A stretch of 8,722 bases of DNA from an uncultured bacterium (GTDB taxonomy: Bacteria > Planctomycetota > UBA1135 > GCA-002686595). Location: positions 1 through 8,722 of the forward strand of contig CAJXRJ010000297.1 of the NCBI GenBank assembly GCA_913058555.1. Reading direction: 5' to 3'. This document shows, one piece after another, positions 1 to 6,441 of the stretch (positions are counted from its first letter, which is position 1; every line of letters begins with the position of its first letter). The translations under genes were made by a program, and so were the position numbers. The notes under the pieces were generated by a model. That model was not told the DNA's origin. It did no database searches and saw only the letters and a program-made list of their open reading frames with translations.

Positions 1-367
1 GGCGTGCGTCGACCTCGGCGGACGCCACGAGGGTCGATCCGCCGCCCTCGTCCTCGCGCTCGATCGCGTACTGGAACGTCATCGAAGCGGCCCGGTGCTT
101 GGCGATCCACACGTGCACCAGGAGCACATCCTCGTAGAACGCCGGCGTCCGATAGCGAACTTCCACCCGCCGGACCGGCAGGCCGACGCCCCGGCGCTCG
201 AGATCGCCGTAGGGCAGACCGTGGGCGCGGAGCATGCCGGTGCGTGCGTCCTCAAGGTACAGGAGGAAGTTCGCGTGGTGGGCCACGCCCATCTGGTCGG
301 TCTCCGCGTAGCGGACGATCGCTTCGTGGGTGAATCGCCGGGGAACTTCGGTATCGGGGTCTGTCAT
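1..367 (-). CDS. YbgC/4HBT-family acyl-CoA thioesterase, 3' end missing
   Basis: This is a hotdog-fold thioesterase that would hydrolyse an acyl-CoA (or acyl-ACP) thioester, probably in the cytoplasm. The reading frame starts at ATG 367-365 and stays open for 122 codons to the left edge; family members are usually about 130-150 residues, so only the C-terminal end is lost. Residues 19-42 carry the family signature: VRYAETDQMG, then HHANFLLYLEDAR. D24 sits where the catalytic Asp of 4-hydroxybenzoyl-CoA thioesterase and YbgC lies, followed by the Gly-x-x-His-His-x-Asn helix start. Further on are LPVRRVEVRYRTPAFYEDVL and a segment around AASMTFQYAIER, which match the central beta-strands. It is transcribed away from the membrane-protein gene at 644, so the region 368-643 must hold its promoter. 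No clear Shine-Dalgarno precedes the ATG. The family is secure; the natural substrate cannot be read from the sequence. Confidence 0.9.
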   Translation of the reverse strand, partial: MTDPDTEVPRRFTHEAIVRYAETDQMGVAHHANFLLYLEDARTGMLRAHGLPYGDLERRGVGLPVRRVEVRYRTPAFYEDVLLVHVWIAKHRAASMTFQYAIEREDEGGGSTLVASAEVDAR

Positions 368-388
368 CAGAGCCGTCAGGGCGCCAGA

Positions 389-414
389 GGGCGTCGTCGG
401 GGGGGCAGTGGGGG
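389..414 (+). other. G-quadruplex-type motif upstream of the thioesterase
   Basis: Four G-runs of at least three lie close together: GGG 389-391, seven Gs at 399-405 (which can supply two runs with a one-base loop), and GGGGG 410-414. The loops are 7, 1 and 4 bases, which satisfies the usual G3+N1-7 rule. The motif begins 22 bases upstream of the thioesterase ATG, with the G-rich strand being the template strand for that gene. In GC-rich DNA such motifs can occur by chance, so any function is speculation. Confidence 0.35.
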
Positions 415-426
415 TCGTAAAGCGTC
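414..426 (+). repeat. 13-base direct repeat, copy 1
   Basis: GTCGTAAAGCGTC occurs here and again at 586-598, both inside the same intergenic region and in the same orientation, with starts 172 bases apart. The flanking bases differ, so the identity is limited to the 13 bases. It could be a pair of protein binding sites or the remnant of a small duplication. Confidence 0.5.
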
Positions 427-445
427 CAAGGTGACTTCGATGAAT

Positions 446-483
446 GGGCACGCATCCCCGTAAGTGTCGGTGGGGGCGTGCCC
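446..483. promoter_or_regulatory. Strong hairpin in divergent intergenic region
   Basis: GGGCACGC (446-453) is perfectly complementary to GCGTGCCC (476-483). After a two-base bulge (AT, 454-455), CCCC (456-459) pairs with GGGG (472-475), leaving a 12-base loop at 460-471. That gives 12 base pairs, nearly all G-C. On the plus strand it is followed by CTTT-like sequence but by no real U-tract. Because the neighbouring genes run away from it on both sides, an ordinary end-of-gene terminator makes little sense. A structured 5' leader, an attenuator or a small RNA end are possible. Confidence 0.45.
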
Positions 484-585
484 TTTGCCTGGCGCGGTCA
501 GTCGGGGCCCTGCACGGGGAGAATCCGCCCCAAGCCACCGTGCCGGAACGGCTAGGGAAAAGGCGAACCCAAAGAGAGGGGCCAA

Positions 586-598
586 GTCGTAAAGCGTC
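586..598 (+). repeat. 13-base direct repeat, copy 2
   Basis: This is the second exact copy of GTCGTAAAGCGTC (the other is at 414-426). It ends 45 bases before the likely ATG of the downstream membrane-protein gene, a position compatible with an operator or activator site. No sigma-70 -35/-10 pair could be recognised with confidence nearby. Confidence 0.5.
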
Positions 599-643
599 TG
601 TCGGGGACGGCCTCGGCTGGCAGATGGTCCGGTCTTGGGCCCC

Positions 644-1630
644 ATGAACCACGGAAAAAGCGCGATCGCGCCTAATGGTGGGACTGCCTCTGGTAGAACC
701 TCGGTCCCCATGGCTAGCCAGGAACGACCCAGCGCCCCATCGCCGCAAGCCGGCTCCCCTTCCGGTCCAGCGCCCAACCCCAATGTGGCGGCGCTCATGA
801 CTTGGCTTGTGCCAGGTGGAGGGCACTTCTATCTCGGAAACCTCCGAACGGCGGCCATCGGCTTCGTCGTCATCCAGGGGCTCTACCTCTTGGGGGTGAT
901 CCTCTCGGGCGGAATGTTCCTGGAGATCCTGCCCCCGGAGATGCGCGGGCGCTTTGCGGCGGCCCTGACCCCGGAGGCGGGCAACCTTGGGGCCCTGATC
1001 GTCCACGTCAAGGCCTACGGGTTCGGCGAGCGGGTTCCGCGGCCATTCCCGGCCGGCATTCACCTCGGGGTGATCCTCACGGCCTCCGCTGGTATTTTGA
1101 ACCTGCTGCTGGCGAGCCGCGCCCACTTCGAGGCCCGCGCCCAGGCCCGCGCCACGATCGAAGGCGCTGCGCCCAACCCTGGCATCGCCGTGCTTGCGGG
1201 TTGGCTCTTGCCCGGTGCAGGTCACTTCATGCAGGGCCGCAAGGCCAGGGCCGTGGCGGCGTTCCTCTGCGTGGCGTCGCTCTTTGCCCTCGGCACGTTC
1301 CTAGCGGAAGGCAGCAACCTCGACCGGACGCGTCACTTCTATTACTGGGCTGGGCAGACTTTCCTCGGTCCCACGGCCTTCCTTGCGGAAATGGTCCACG
1401 GCCATCCCCTCATGACGAAAACCGCGGCCTACGCCGATGGTGGCGTGGTGCTGGCGTCCATCGCCGGAATGTTGAACGTGATGTTGATGCTGGATGTGTA
1501 CGGGTACAGCGACGCGAGGCTCTTTGGAGAGCCCGTTGCGAGCGAGGCCGACGCCACGGGTGAATCCACCTCGGCAGCGGAAATGCAGCCAACTGGTGAC
1601 TTGCAGCCCGCCGGGGAGGAAGCCCAGTGA
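644..1630 (+). CDS. DUF6677-like multi-pass membrane protein with internal duplication
   Basis: Predicted inner-membrane protein of 328 residues, function unknown. After a disordered Pro/Ser-rich N-terminus (1-42) two homologous modules follow. Module 1 opens with APNPNVAALMTWLVPGGGHF (43-62) and closes with GVILTASAGILNLLLA (142-157). Module 2 opens with APNPGIAVLAGWLLPGAGHF (176-195) and closes with VVLASIAGMLNVMLMLD (268-284). Each module has a Pro-Gly-x-Gly-His-Phe turn after the first hydrophobic segment, another hydrophobic stretch, a variable loop and an A-G-x-L-N helix. The NP...W.LPG.GH pattern resembles DUF6677/TM2-like proteins, from memory of the family. The tail (about 300-328) is acidic and Gln/Thr/Pro-rich. 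The ATG at 644 is chosen; TTG 635 and ATG 710 are in-frame alternatives and none has a good ribosome binding site. The gene overlaps the next one by 4 bases. Confidence 0.85.
   Translation: MNHGKSAIAPNGGTASGRTSVPMASQERPSAPSPQAGSPSGPAPNPNVAALMTWLVPGGGHFYLGNLRTAAIGFVVIQGLYLLGVILSGGMFLEILPPEMRGRFAAALTPEAGNLGALIVHVKAYGFGERVPRPFPAGIHLGVILTASAGILNLLLASRAHFEARAQARATIEGAAPNPGIAVLAGWLLPGAGHFMQGRKARAVAAFLCVASLFALGTFLAEGSNLDRTRHFYYWAGQTFLGPTAFLAEMVHGHPLMTKTAAYADGGVVLASIAGMLNVMLMLDVYGYSDARLFGEPVASEADATGESTSAAEMQPTGDLQPAGEEAQ
1613..1620 (+). promoter_or_regulatory. Ribosome binding site for the small membrane protein
   Basis: GGGGAGGA lies within the last codons of the upstream gene, and its GGAGG core (1615-1619) is 7 bases from the GTG start at 1627. 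It is one of the clearest Shine-Dalgarno sequences in the window and supports both the GTG start and translational coupling. Confidence 0.8.
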
Positions 1631-1827
1631 ACGACCTCGCCCTTCACGTATTCCTGTTCCTGTTCTCCACCGCGATCATCGTTGCCGTGAGCTGCATGTT
1701 CGCCGAGGCGGAGGATGCTCGGGCCTTGAAGCTCTTCCCGAAGCGCTACTTCACTTTCGTGGTCATCTCCGCCGCGGTGGCCGCGGTGATGTTGGTGGCT
1801 GAGCACACGCTCGCGTCGGTCAGTTAG
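1627..1827 (+). CDS. Small two-helix membrane protein, coupled to DUF6677-like gene
   Basis: A 66-residue protein with a GTG start that overlaps the upstream TGA by 4 bases (GTGA) and has a strong ribosome binding site 7 bases upstream. It has two predicted transmembrane helices: about 6-26 (HVFLFLFSTAIIVAVSCMF) and about 42-60 (YFTFVVISAAVAAVMLVAEH). They are joined by a charged, partly basic loop containing EAEDARALKLFPKR. No enzymatic motif is visible and I do not recognise a named family. The overlap and strong ribosome binding site argue that it is a real gene made together with the duplicated membrane protein, perhaps as a small subunit or stabilising partner; that role is inference. 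It ends at TAG 1825-1827, facing dprA across 69 bases in which I see no clear terminator. Confidence 0.8.
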   Translation: MNDLALHVFLFLFSTAIIVAVSCMFAEAEDARALKLFPKRYFTFVVISAAVAAVMLVAEHTLASVS

Positions 1828-1896
1828 CCCTCGTTGCTGGCTCATTCATGGGGCCCGACTCTTGCGCGCTGCAGGTCCTGGCCCACGGGCACCCCG

Positions 1897-2904
1897 TCAG
1901 CGGGCCGCGTAGAGCCCCCCTGGGCAGCGTCTGATCCAGCCGTCCAGTTCGAGGCTGGTGAGTTCCGCGAGGGTTTGGGCCACACCGAGCCCCGTTTGAT
2001 CCGCCAGGTCCGCGGCAGCCAGCGTCTCGCCCTGGAGGGCCTCGATGATGACCTGTTGATTCCTGCGGGAGGGTGACCCCGGGGCCGCTTCGCCATGCTC
2101 CGGCCCGTGGCTGCCCGCGGGGCTGCCGTGGGGGAATGGCAGCTCGCCCTGGCCGTAAAGGTCGTCCAGGAGCATCTCCGGGCTGTCGACCCCCGTGGCC
2201 CCCTCACGGAGCAGCCGCAGCGTGCCACGGGCCATGGGATGGTCCACACGGCCGGGCAGTGCAAACACGTCCTGGCCTTGGTCGGCTGCCCAGCGAGCCG
2301 TGATGAGAGACCCGGACGCGTGGGCGGCCTCGACGACCAGGACACCGTCGGACAGCGCCGCGATGATCCGGTTGCGGAGGGGGAAGTGGTGCCGCCTTGG
2401 GCCTACGCCGGGGGGAAACTCAGAGATCAAGAGCCCCTCCGCGGCCATCCGATCCGCGAGGGTGCCCGACGGCCAAGGGCGATCCACGCCACATCCAAGC
2501 ACCGCGATGGTGGGACCACCGGCCTCGAGGGCGCCCCCGTGGGCCGCGGCGTCCACGCCCCGGGCAAGGCCGCTGACCACGCATACCCCGCGTCTAGCGA
2601 GGGCGTAACCAAAGCGCCTCGCCTGGGCTTCGCCGTAGGGCGTCGGCGCGCGGCTGCCCACGATAGCCACCTTACGCGTGACACGCAGGTGGGCCCGCGT
2701 GCCGCGCAGCCATAGGCGAGGGGGTTCCACGTCCACTGAGGCGAGGCCCTGGGGCCAGTCGTTTGCCCCGCGGTTCATCACGTCCAGATCGGCGCCCGCC
2801 GAGTCGGTCTCTTTCCCTGTCATCTCAGGAAGCTCGACGAGCGGACTGCTCGAAGGTTGCGGTGGGCGTCGAAGGAATCCCATCCCCGGCGCCACTTCCC
2901 ACAA
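1897..2904 (-). CDS. dprA: DNA-processing protein DprA (Smf)
   Basis: DprA binds incoming single-stranded DNA in the cytoplasm and loads RecA during natural transformation. The Rossmann-like core is complete: VGSRAPTPYG (82-91), SGLARGVDAAAHGGAL (111-126), GCGVDRPWP (137-145), SEFPPGVGPRRHHFPLRNRI (161-180), and VVEAAHASGSLITA through FALPG (190-218). RGTLRLLREGA (226-236) corresponds to the usual RGTNxLIxxGA. A Pro/Gly linker (about 255-280) leads to a C-terminal winged-helix domain (281-335) ending GGLYAAR. The N-terminal SAM/helix-hairpin-helix domain of many DprA proteins is not recognisable; the first 50 residues look disordered. The TTG start at 2904 has AGGGG 7 bases upstream; ATG at 2883 is the main alternative and would remove seven residues. 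It starts 3 bases after the HEAT-like gene stops, so the two are probably cotranscribed. Confidence 0.95.
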   Translation of the reverse strand: MWEVAPGMGFLRRPPQPSSSPLVELPEMTGKETDSAGADLDVMNRGANDWPQGLASVDVEPPRLWLRGTRAHLRVTRKVAIVGSRAPTPYGEAQARRFGYALARRGVCVVSGLARGVDAAAHGGALEAGGPTIAVLGCGVDRPWPSGTLADRMAAEGLLISEFPPGVGPRRHHFPLRNRIIAALSDGVLVVEAAHASGSLITARWAADQGQDVFALPGRVDHPMARGTLRLLREGATGVDSPEMLLDDLYGQGELPFPHGSPAGSHGPEHGEAAPGSPSRRNQQVIIEALQGETLAAADLADQTGLGVAQTLAELTSLELDGWIRRCPGGLYAAR

Positions 2905-2907
2905 GGG

Positions 2908-3762
2908 TCAGCCCCTGTCGCCGCGCTTCTTCTGCCGGGTTCGCATTCGCTCTTCACCCCAGAAGACCATCCAGTCGCGTTCATCGCGGCCCGTTAGCTT
3001 GGGAGGGGCCTTGGGCACCTTGAACCCCTTGCGGTTCTTGCGCCACCAGTCATTCCAGGCATCGGGATCTTCGCCCAGGTCCTTCGACGTGAGCCAGATG
3101 AGGGTGACGCGCAGCTCGCGCATGCGCGAGCGCAGGTGTCGTGGGTCGCTCTTCGCCATGGCGGCAAAGATCGATTCGAGCGCCGTTTCCGAACGCATCC
3201 GTGCCACCGAAAAGAGCCGTGCCTGGCGCACGATTCGCTGCTCGGATGTCAGGGCATCCTGAAGCAACCAGTCCATGGACTCGGCGTCCTCGTGGAAACC
3301 CACCGAGCGAATGACGAGCGCCATCCGGTCTGGGTTCTTACTCAGCGCCTTCCGCGCGCGACGTGCGTACTTCTTGAGCTCACCGACGGCGCTCGGGTCC
3401 CCGGCGCCCCCCAGAAGCTCGAGCGCGGCTCGGCTCACGTCGGGCTCCTTGTCGGCCAGCGCCTTGGCGATCGCGGCGACCACTTTTGGATGATTCACCT
3501 CCGCCGCCTCCGTCAGCGCCGCGATGCGCTCCGGCGCGAGCTTGCTCTTGAGACCTTGCCCGAGAACGCGTACCGCCTCCTTTGCCTTGGCCTCGCGTTC
3601 CTTCTCGAGCTCCTGCTTGGACTTCTTCTTCCCGTCGTCTTGGACCGTGAGGGATTCGGTGGCGGCGCGACCTGGTGCCACGCCCAAGGCCATGGGGCTG
3701 GCAGGGGCCGCGGCACCGAGCGCGAGGGGTAGAAAGATCGTGGCGAGCGAGCGGACATTCAT
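2908..3762 (-). CDS. Exported HEAT-like repeat protein, planctomycete style
   Basis: A 284-residue protein, probably exported. The N-terminus (MNVRSLATIFLPLALGAAA) is a typical signal peptide with Ala-rich cleavage options around residues 19-25. A Lys/Glu-rich, coiled-coil-like segment follows (44-65, GKKKSKQELEKEREAKAKEA). Residues 70-205 are helical with HEAT-like pairs, for example around HPKVVAAIAKALADKEPDVS (91-110) and RAALELLGGAGDPSAVGELK (111-130). The C-terminal signature LTSKDLGEDPDAWNDWWRK (224-242) resembles the 'LTGxDxGxDxxAWxxWW' tail seen in many planctomycete HEAT-repeat proteins (from memory). The last 30 residues are basic. No catalytic site is apparent, so a scaffold or binding role is most likely. 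It starts divergently from the large gene at 3841 and is followed immediately by dprA; a functional link to DNA uptake is only suggested by position. Confidence 0.8.
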   Translation of the reverse strand: MNVRSLATIFLPLALGAAAPASPMALGVAPGRAATESLTVQDDGKKKSKQELEKEREAKAKEAVRVLGQGLKSKLAPERIAALTEAAEVNHPKVVAAIAKALADKEPDVSRAALELLGGAGDPSAVGELKKYARRARKALSKNPDRMALVIRSVGFHEDAESMDWLLQDALTSEQRIVRQARLFSVARMRSETALESIFAAMAKSDPRHLRSRMRELRVTLIWLTSKDLGEDPDAWNDWWRKNRKGFKVPKAPPKLTGRDERDWMVFWGEERMRTRQKKRGDRG

Positions 3763-3825
3763 GGTGTGAAGCGGTGCGGATGGCGGCGGATGGGTGTCCT
3801 GCCTGGCGCACTCCTACAGGATAGC

Positions 3826-3834
3826 GGAGGGGGG
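3826..3834 (+). promoter_or_regulatory. Ribosome binding site fixing the start at 3841
   Basis: GGAGGGGGG precedes ATG 3841, with 6 bases between the last G and the ATG and 10 after the GGAGG core. The frame extends upstream to a GTG at 3766, but that start lies only 4 bases from the divergent gene's start codon and lacks such a site. The 3841 start is therefore preferred. Confidence 0.75.
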
Positions 3835-3840
3835 AACTTC

Positions 3841-6393
3841 ATGGCGCTAACGGGATGGAGTCGGCCACGTACGGCCGCCATGCCCAGTGCTTCCCGTTCG
3901 TTTCGCTGGCTTGTCCCATGCCTGGCCGCCGTTGCGCTTGGACTGGGACTCTTATGGCTCACAGTGGGGGGAGATGCCACCGAGACGCTGTCTGCCCCTG
4001 GGAAAGCCCTGGCGAGCGGGTCCGAAGGAGAGCAGGCGCCTGAGGAGCTCCGGGAGCCCAGGGGATCCGAAGCGCGCCGCGGCAGCCTGCGGGCCGGCGG
4101 GGAATCTCGCCGGGAGATCGTCTTGGCCGGAGAGGGCCCCGCACCCGGTCCGTCAGTACGTGTCCTCGGGCCCCATGGCGAACCCATTGAAGGCGCGCTC
4201 GTCTTCGCTGGCTGGCCTTGGAACGTGGATTTCGATCGGCCCGTTCGCACGGGGCCCTTGGCGGAAACAGACGCGTCGGGGGACGCGGTGTTTTCGTTGG
4301 CCGATTGCCCGAGGATCGACGGCCGCTTTGAACTCGTGGCGCTGCACCCCGACTGGGGCGCGGCCCGTGGGTTCTTTCGGGAGCTCGGAAGCGCGTCGCG
4401 GCTCGTGATGGGAGAGCCGCTCGAAGCGCTGGTGGAGGTGAGGAATCTGGCGGACGTGCCGGTCTTGGGACGCATCTCCGTCGGGCCCGCACCAAGAGGC
4501 GGATCCCCTCGGGGCGCGCCGGATCGTGGCCCCTCCGAACCCTGGATTCGGCGCCAAGTGGACCAGGTGCCCGGCACCGCACAGTTGCGCGTGCGCGGCC
4601 TCCCCGCGGGTGGCATGCCGCTCTTCATCGGTGCGGGCGGCTATGGCTCCGAGCTAGCATGGATCCATCCGAACGCGGCGGCTGCCCCGGTGGAGGAAGC
4701 GGGAGGGAGCCGCGAGGCTTCCGCACCCCAGGTCGTCCGGTTGGGCAACGAAACGCTAGTGGAGTTCCGCGTGACCTCCCGTGGGGAGCCTTGCGCGGGC
4801 ATCACGGTTCGGGTTCCTGGTCACAGCCCGGAGCATCGCCTCCTGTGGCGGCGCGCCGCCGGGACGACCAACTCGGGGGGGCGCGTTTCCCTCGCGTTGC
4901 CAGAGCCGGTCGAGGGCGCCGGGGCGACCCTTCCTCGGTGCACGGTCACCGGGAGCGGTTTCGAGCCCACGAACGAGCGCGTCACAAGGGAGGAGCTCCG
5001 CCGCGGGTGGAAGTCTATCGAGCTGGGCGAGAGGGCGCCCGAAGGGGCCACCCTGCGGGCGGCGCTCATCGATTCGGAGGGGCGCCCCGCCCACGTCGGC
5101 GTCAGTGCCATCCGGCTCGACCAACACGGCTTCAGGGCGCGCACGAGTCACTCGTTCCTTGGCCACGAGAACGCCGATCCAAACGGCGTCGTCGAGTTCT
5201 CGGGGTTGCCGACGGGCACGCCCATTGGCCTTCGAATCGAGCCACGCGCGGGGGTGAACTCGGGCGTGATCACCACCCACACTGAGCCGATGCTAAGCCC
5301 TGGGGAAATGCGCAGCGTGACGGTTCGAACGGGCGAGCTTGTGATCGTGCACGGGACCATTCTGGTGGATGGAGAGCTATCGCCGGGCTTGGTCTACGGC
5401 ACCACCGAGTCGCGACTCGGTGAACGCTATGGGCAGTTCTCCGTCGAAGTCGGGGCAGCCGGGACGTTTGTGCTCTCGCTCCCCCGTGCCGTGTATCGAC
5501 TGGGAGCCCTGCTCGGGGAGGGCGTCACGAAGGAGGAGCTGGTCCTCGATCTCACCTCGCCTCCGAAGGGCGGGAACCCCGGAGCAGGCGGGGCGCGGCG
5601 GAGCGAGGTTGCCATCAAGTTTGACGCGCGCCGCAAGGCACCCTTGCGGGGCCGACTGGTGGACGGTTCAGGGGATGGCATCGCGCACCGGTCGATTCTG
5701 ATTTGCAGCTCCGGCGCTTCCTCGGCCGCGATGACGGATGTTGAAGGGCACTTTGTGGCGGAGTTTGTTTCGCCGCGCTTGGCTGGCCTTTGGATCGCGT
5801 CCCGGGATGGCCGCCTGTGGGACATGGGCAGACTCAGGCGATCGAAGGAGCATCCAAGTGAGCTAGGCGAGATTGCCTTTGACGAGCGGCCCGTCCTCGT
5901 GACCATCGTGGATGGGAGCGGGAATCCGGTCCGCGTCGGTGGGCAGCAGATCTCCCTCAGCCGCCCCAAGCCCTTGGCCAGTCCGATGGGCGGCAAATCC
6001 ACACCGCGCATGCCGCTCGCCACCGATGCCACCGGGCGAGTCGCCCTGTGGATGCCCTCGGGAGAGCACCGAATCGGGGCGCCTTCGAACGGGAAACTGG
6101 TCCGGGTTCCCGAAGGCGCAGGAAAGCCGCACGCCCCGTTCATGATCGAAGTGCGGGATGGGTCGAAAGTGTCCTACGAATGGCAGAGGCCTTTGGCGGC
6201 CCAAGGGAACGGCGTGGCGGTGATCACCGGCGTCGGAGAATCCGAGCCGTTCCGCCTGCGGCTCGGCGTGGTGGCCGGCTCGACGAAGGCGCTCTATCTC
6301 GCCCGGGGAAGGTACGAGATTGCCTTCGAGGGGGAGGGCGGGGCTCGCACCCTCGAGACGATTGACTTGAGGAATCGTCCGGCCCGGCGGTAG
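3841..6393 (+). CDS. Large membrane-anchored protein with carboxypeptidase-regulatory-like domains
   Basis: An 850-residue protein of unknown function. An N-terminal hydrophobic segment (about 23-44, WLVPCLAAVALGLGLLWLTV) after an Arg-rich start acts as a signal anchor. A Glu/Gly/Arg-rich linker follows (45-100). The rest reads as a string of beta-sandwich modules of the carboxypeptidase-regulatory type, each with a 'V.D..G.P..G..V' opening and a later 'TD..G...F/L' strand. Openings are near residue 106 (VRVLGPHGEPIEGALVFAG), 307 (VEFRVTSRGEPCAGITVRV), 403 (ATLRAALIDSEGRPAHVGVS), 601 (PLRGRLVDGSGDGIAHRSI) and 685 (VLVTIVDGSGNPVRVGG). Matching strands include TDASGDAVFSL, TNSGGRVSLAL, DPNGVVEFSGLP, TDVEGHFVAEF and TDATGRVALWM. 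No protease or sortase motif is visible. It probably faces the periplasm or cell surface. It stands alone, between a divergent and a convergent neighbour. Confidence 0.85.
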   Translation: MALTGWSRPRTAAMPSASRSFRWLVPCLAAVALGLGLLWLTVGGDATETLSAPGKALASGSEGEQAPEELREPRGSEARRGSLRAGGESRREIVLAGEGPAPGPSVRVLGPHGEPIEGALVFAGWPWNVDFDRPVRTGPLAETDASGDAVFSLADCPRIDGRFELVALHPDWGAARGFFRELGSASRLVMGEPLEALVEVRNLADVPVLGRISVGPAPRGGSPRGAPDRGPSEPWIRRQVDQVPGTAQLRVRGLPAGGMPLFIGAGGYGSELAWIHPNAAAAPVEEAGGSREASAPQVVRLGNETLVEFRVTSRGEPCAGITVRVPGHSPEHRLLWRRAAGTTNSGGRVSLALPEPVEGAGATLPRCTVTGSGFEPTNERVTREELRRGWKSIELGERAPEGATLRAALIDSEGRPAHVGVSAIRLDQHGFRARTSHSFLGHENADPNGVVEFSGLPTGTPIGLRIEPRAGVNSGVITTHTEPMLSPGEMRSVTVRTGELVIVHGTILVDGELSPGLVYGTTESRLGERYGQFSVEVGAAGTFVLSLPRAVYRLGALLGEGVTKEELVLDLTSPPKGGNPGAGGARRSEVAIKFDARRKAPLRGRLVDGSGDGIAHRSILICSSGASSAAMTDVEGHFVAEFVSPRLAGLWIASRDGRLWDMGRLRRSKEHPSELGEIAFDERPVLVTIVDGSGNPVRVGGQQISLSRPKPLASPMGGKSTPRMPLATDATGRVALWMPSGEHRIGAPSNGKLVRVPEGAGKPHAPFMIEVRDGSKVSYEWQRPLAAQGNGVAVITGVGESEPFRLRLGVVAGSTKALYLARGRYEIAFEGEGGARTLETIDLRNRPARR

Positions 6394-6427
6394 CGCCGCG
6401 CCCGCGGGGCGGGGATGACGGGGCTGT

Positions 6428-6441
6428 GGCGCCTTGGCGCC
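6428..6441. terminator. Short hairpin between convergent genes
   Basis: GGCGC (6428-6432) and GCGCC (6437-6441) form a 5-base-pair stem closed by CTTG, a stable tetraloop type. It touches the stop codon of the minus-strand phosphatase gene (6441-6443) and lies 34 bases beyond the stop of the large plus-strand gene. There is no U-tract on either strand, so it is at best a weak or factor-assisted bidirectional terminator. Confidence 0.3.

Noticed and set aside
95..463. 122-codon plus-strand frame at the left edge
   Set aside because: It lies opposite the thioesterase fragment, which has the full YbgC/4HBT signature; the plus-strand translation shows no domain.
444..647. Possible small gene in the divergent gap
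   Set aside because: The 67-codon translation is Arg-rich, has no ribosome binding site, and runs through the hairpin and the repeat. Base composition alone explains the open frame.
1828..1896. Bidirectional terminator between the small membrane gene and dprA
   Set aside because: Only a 5-base stem with a long loop could be found and there is no U-tract on either strand.
3759..4628. Long minus-strand open frame (289 codons) opposite the large anchored protein
   Set aside because: It is antisense to a gene with a strong ribosome binding site and recognisable domains. The translation is rich in Ser, Pro and Arg, as expected for a GC-rich shadow frame, and has no motif.
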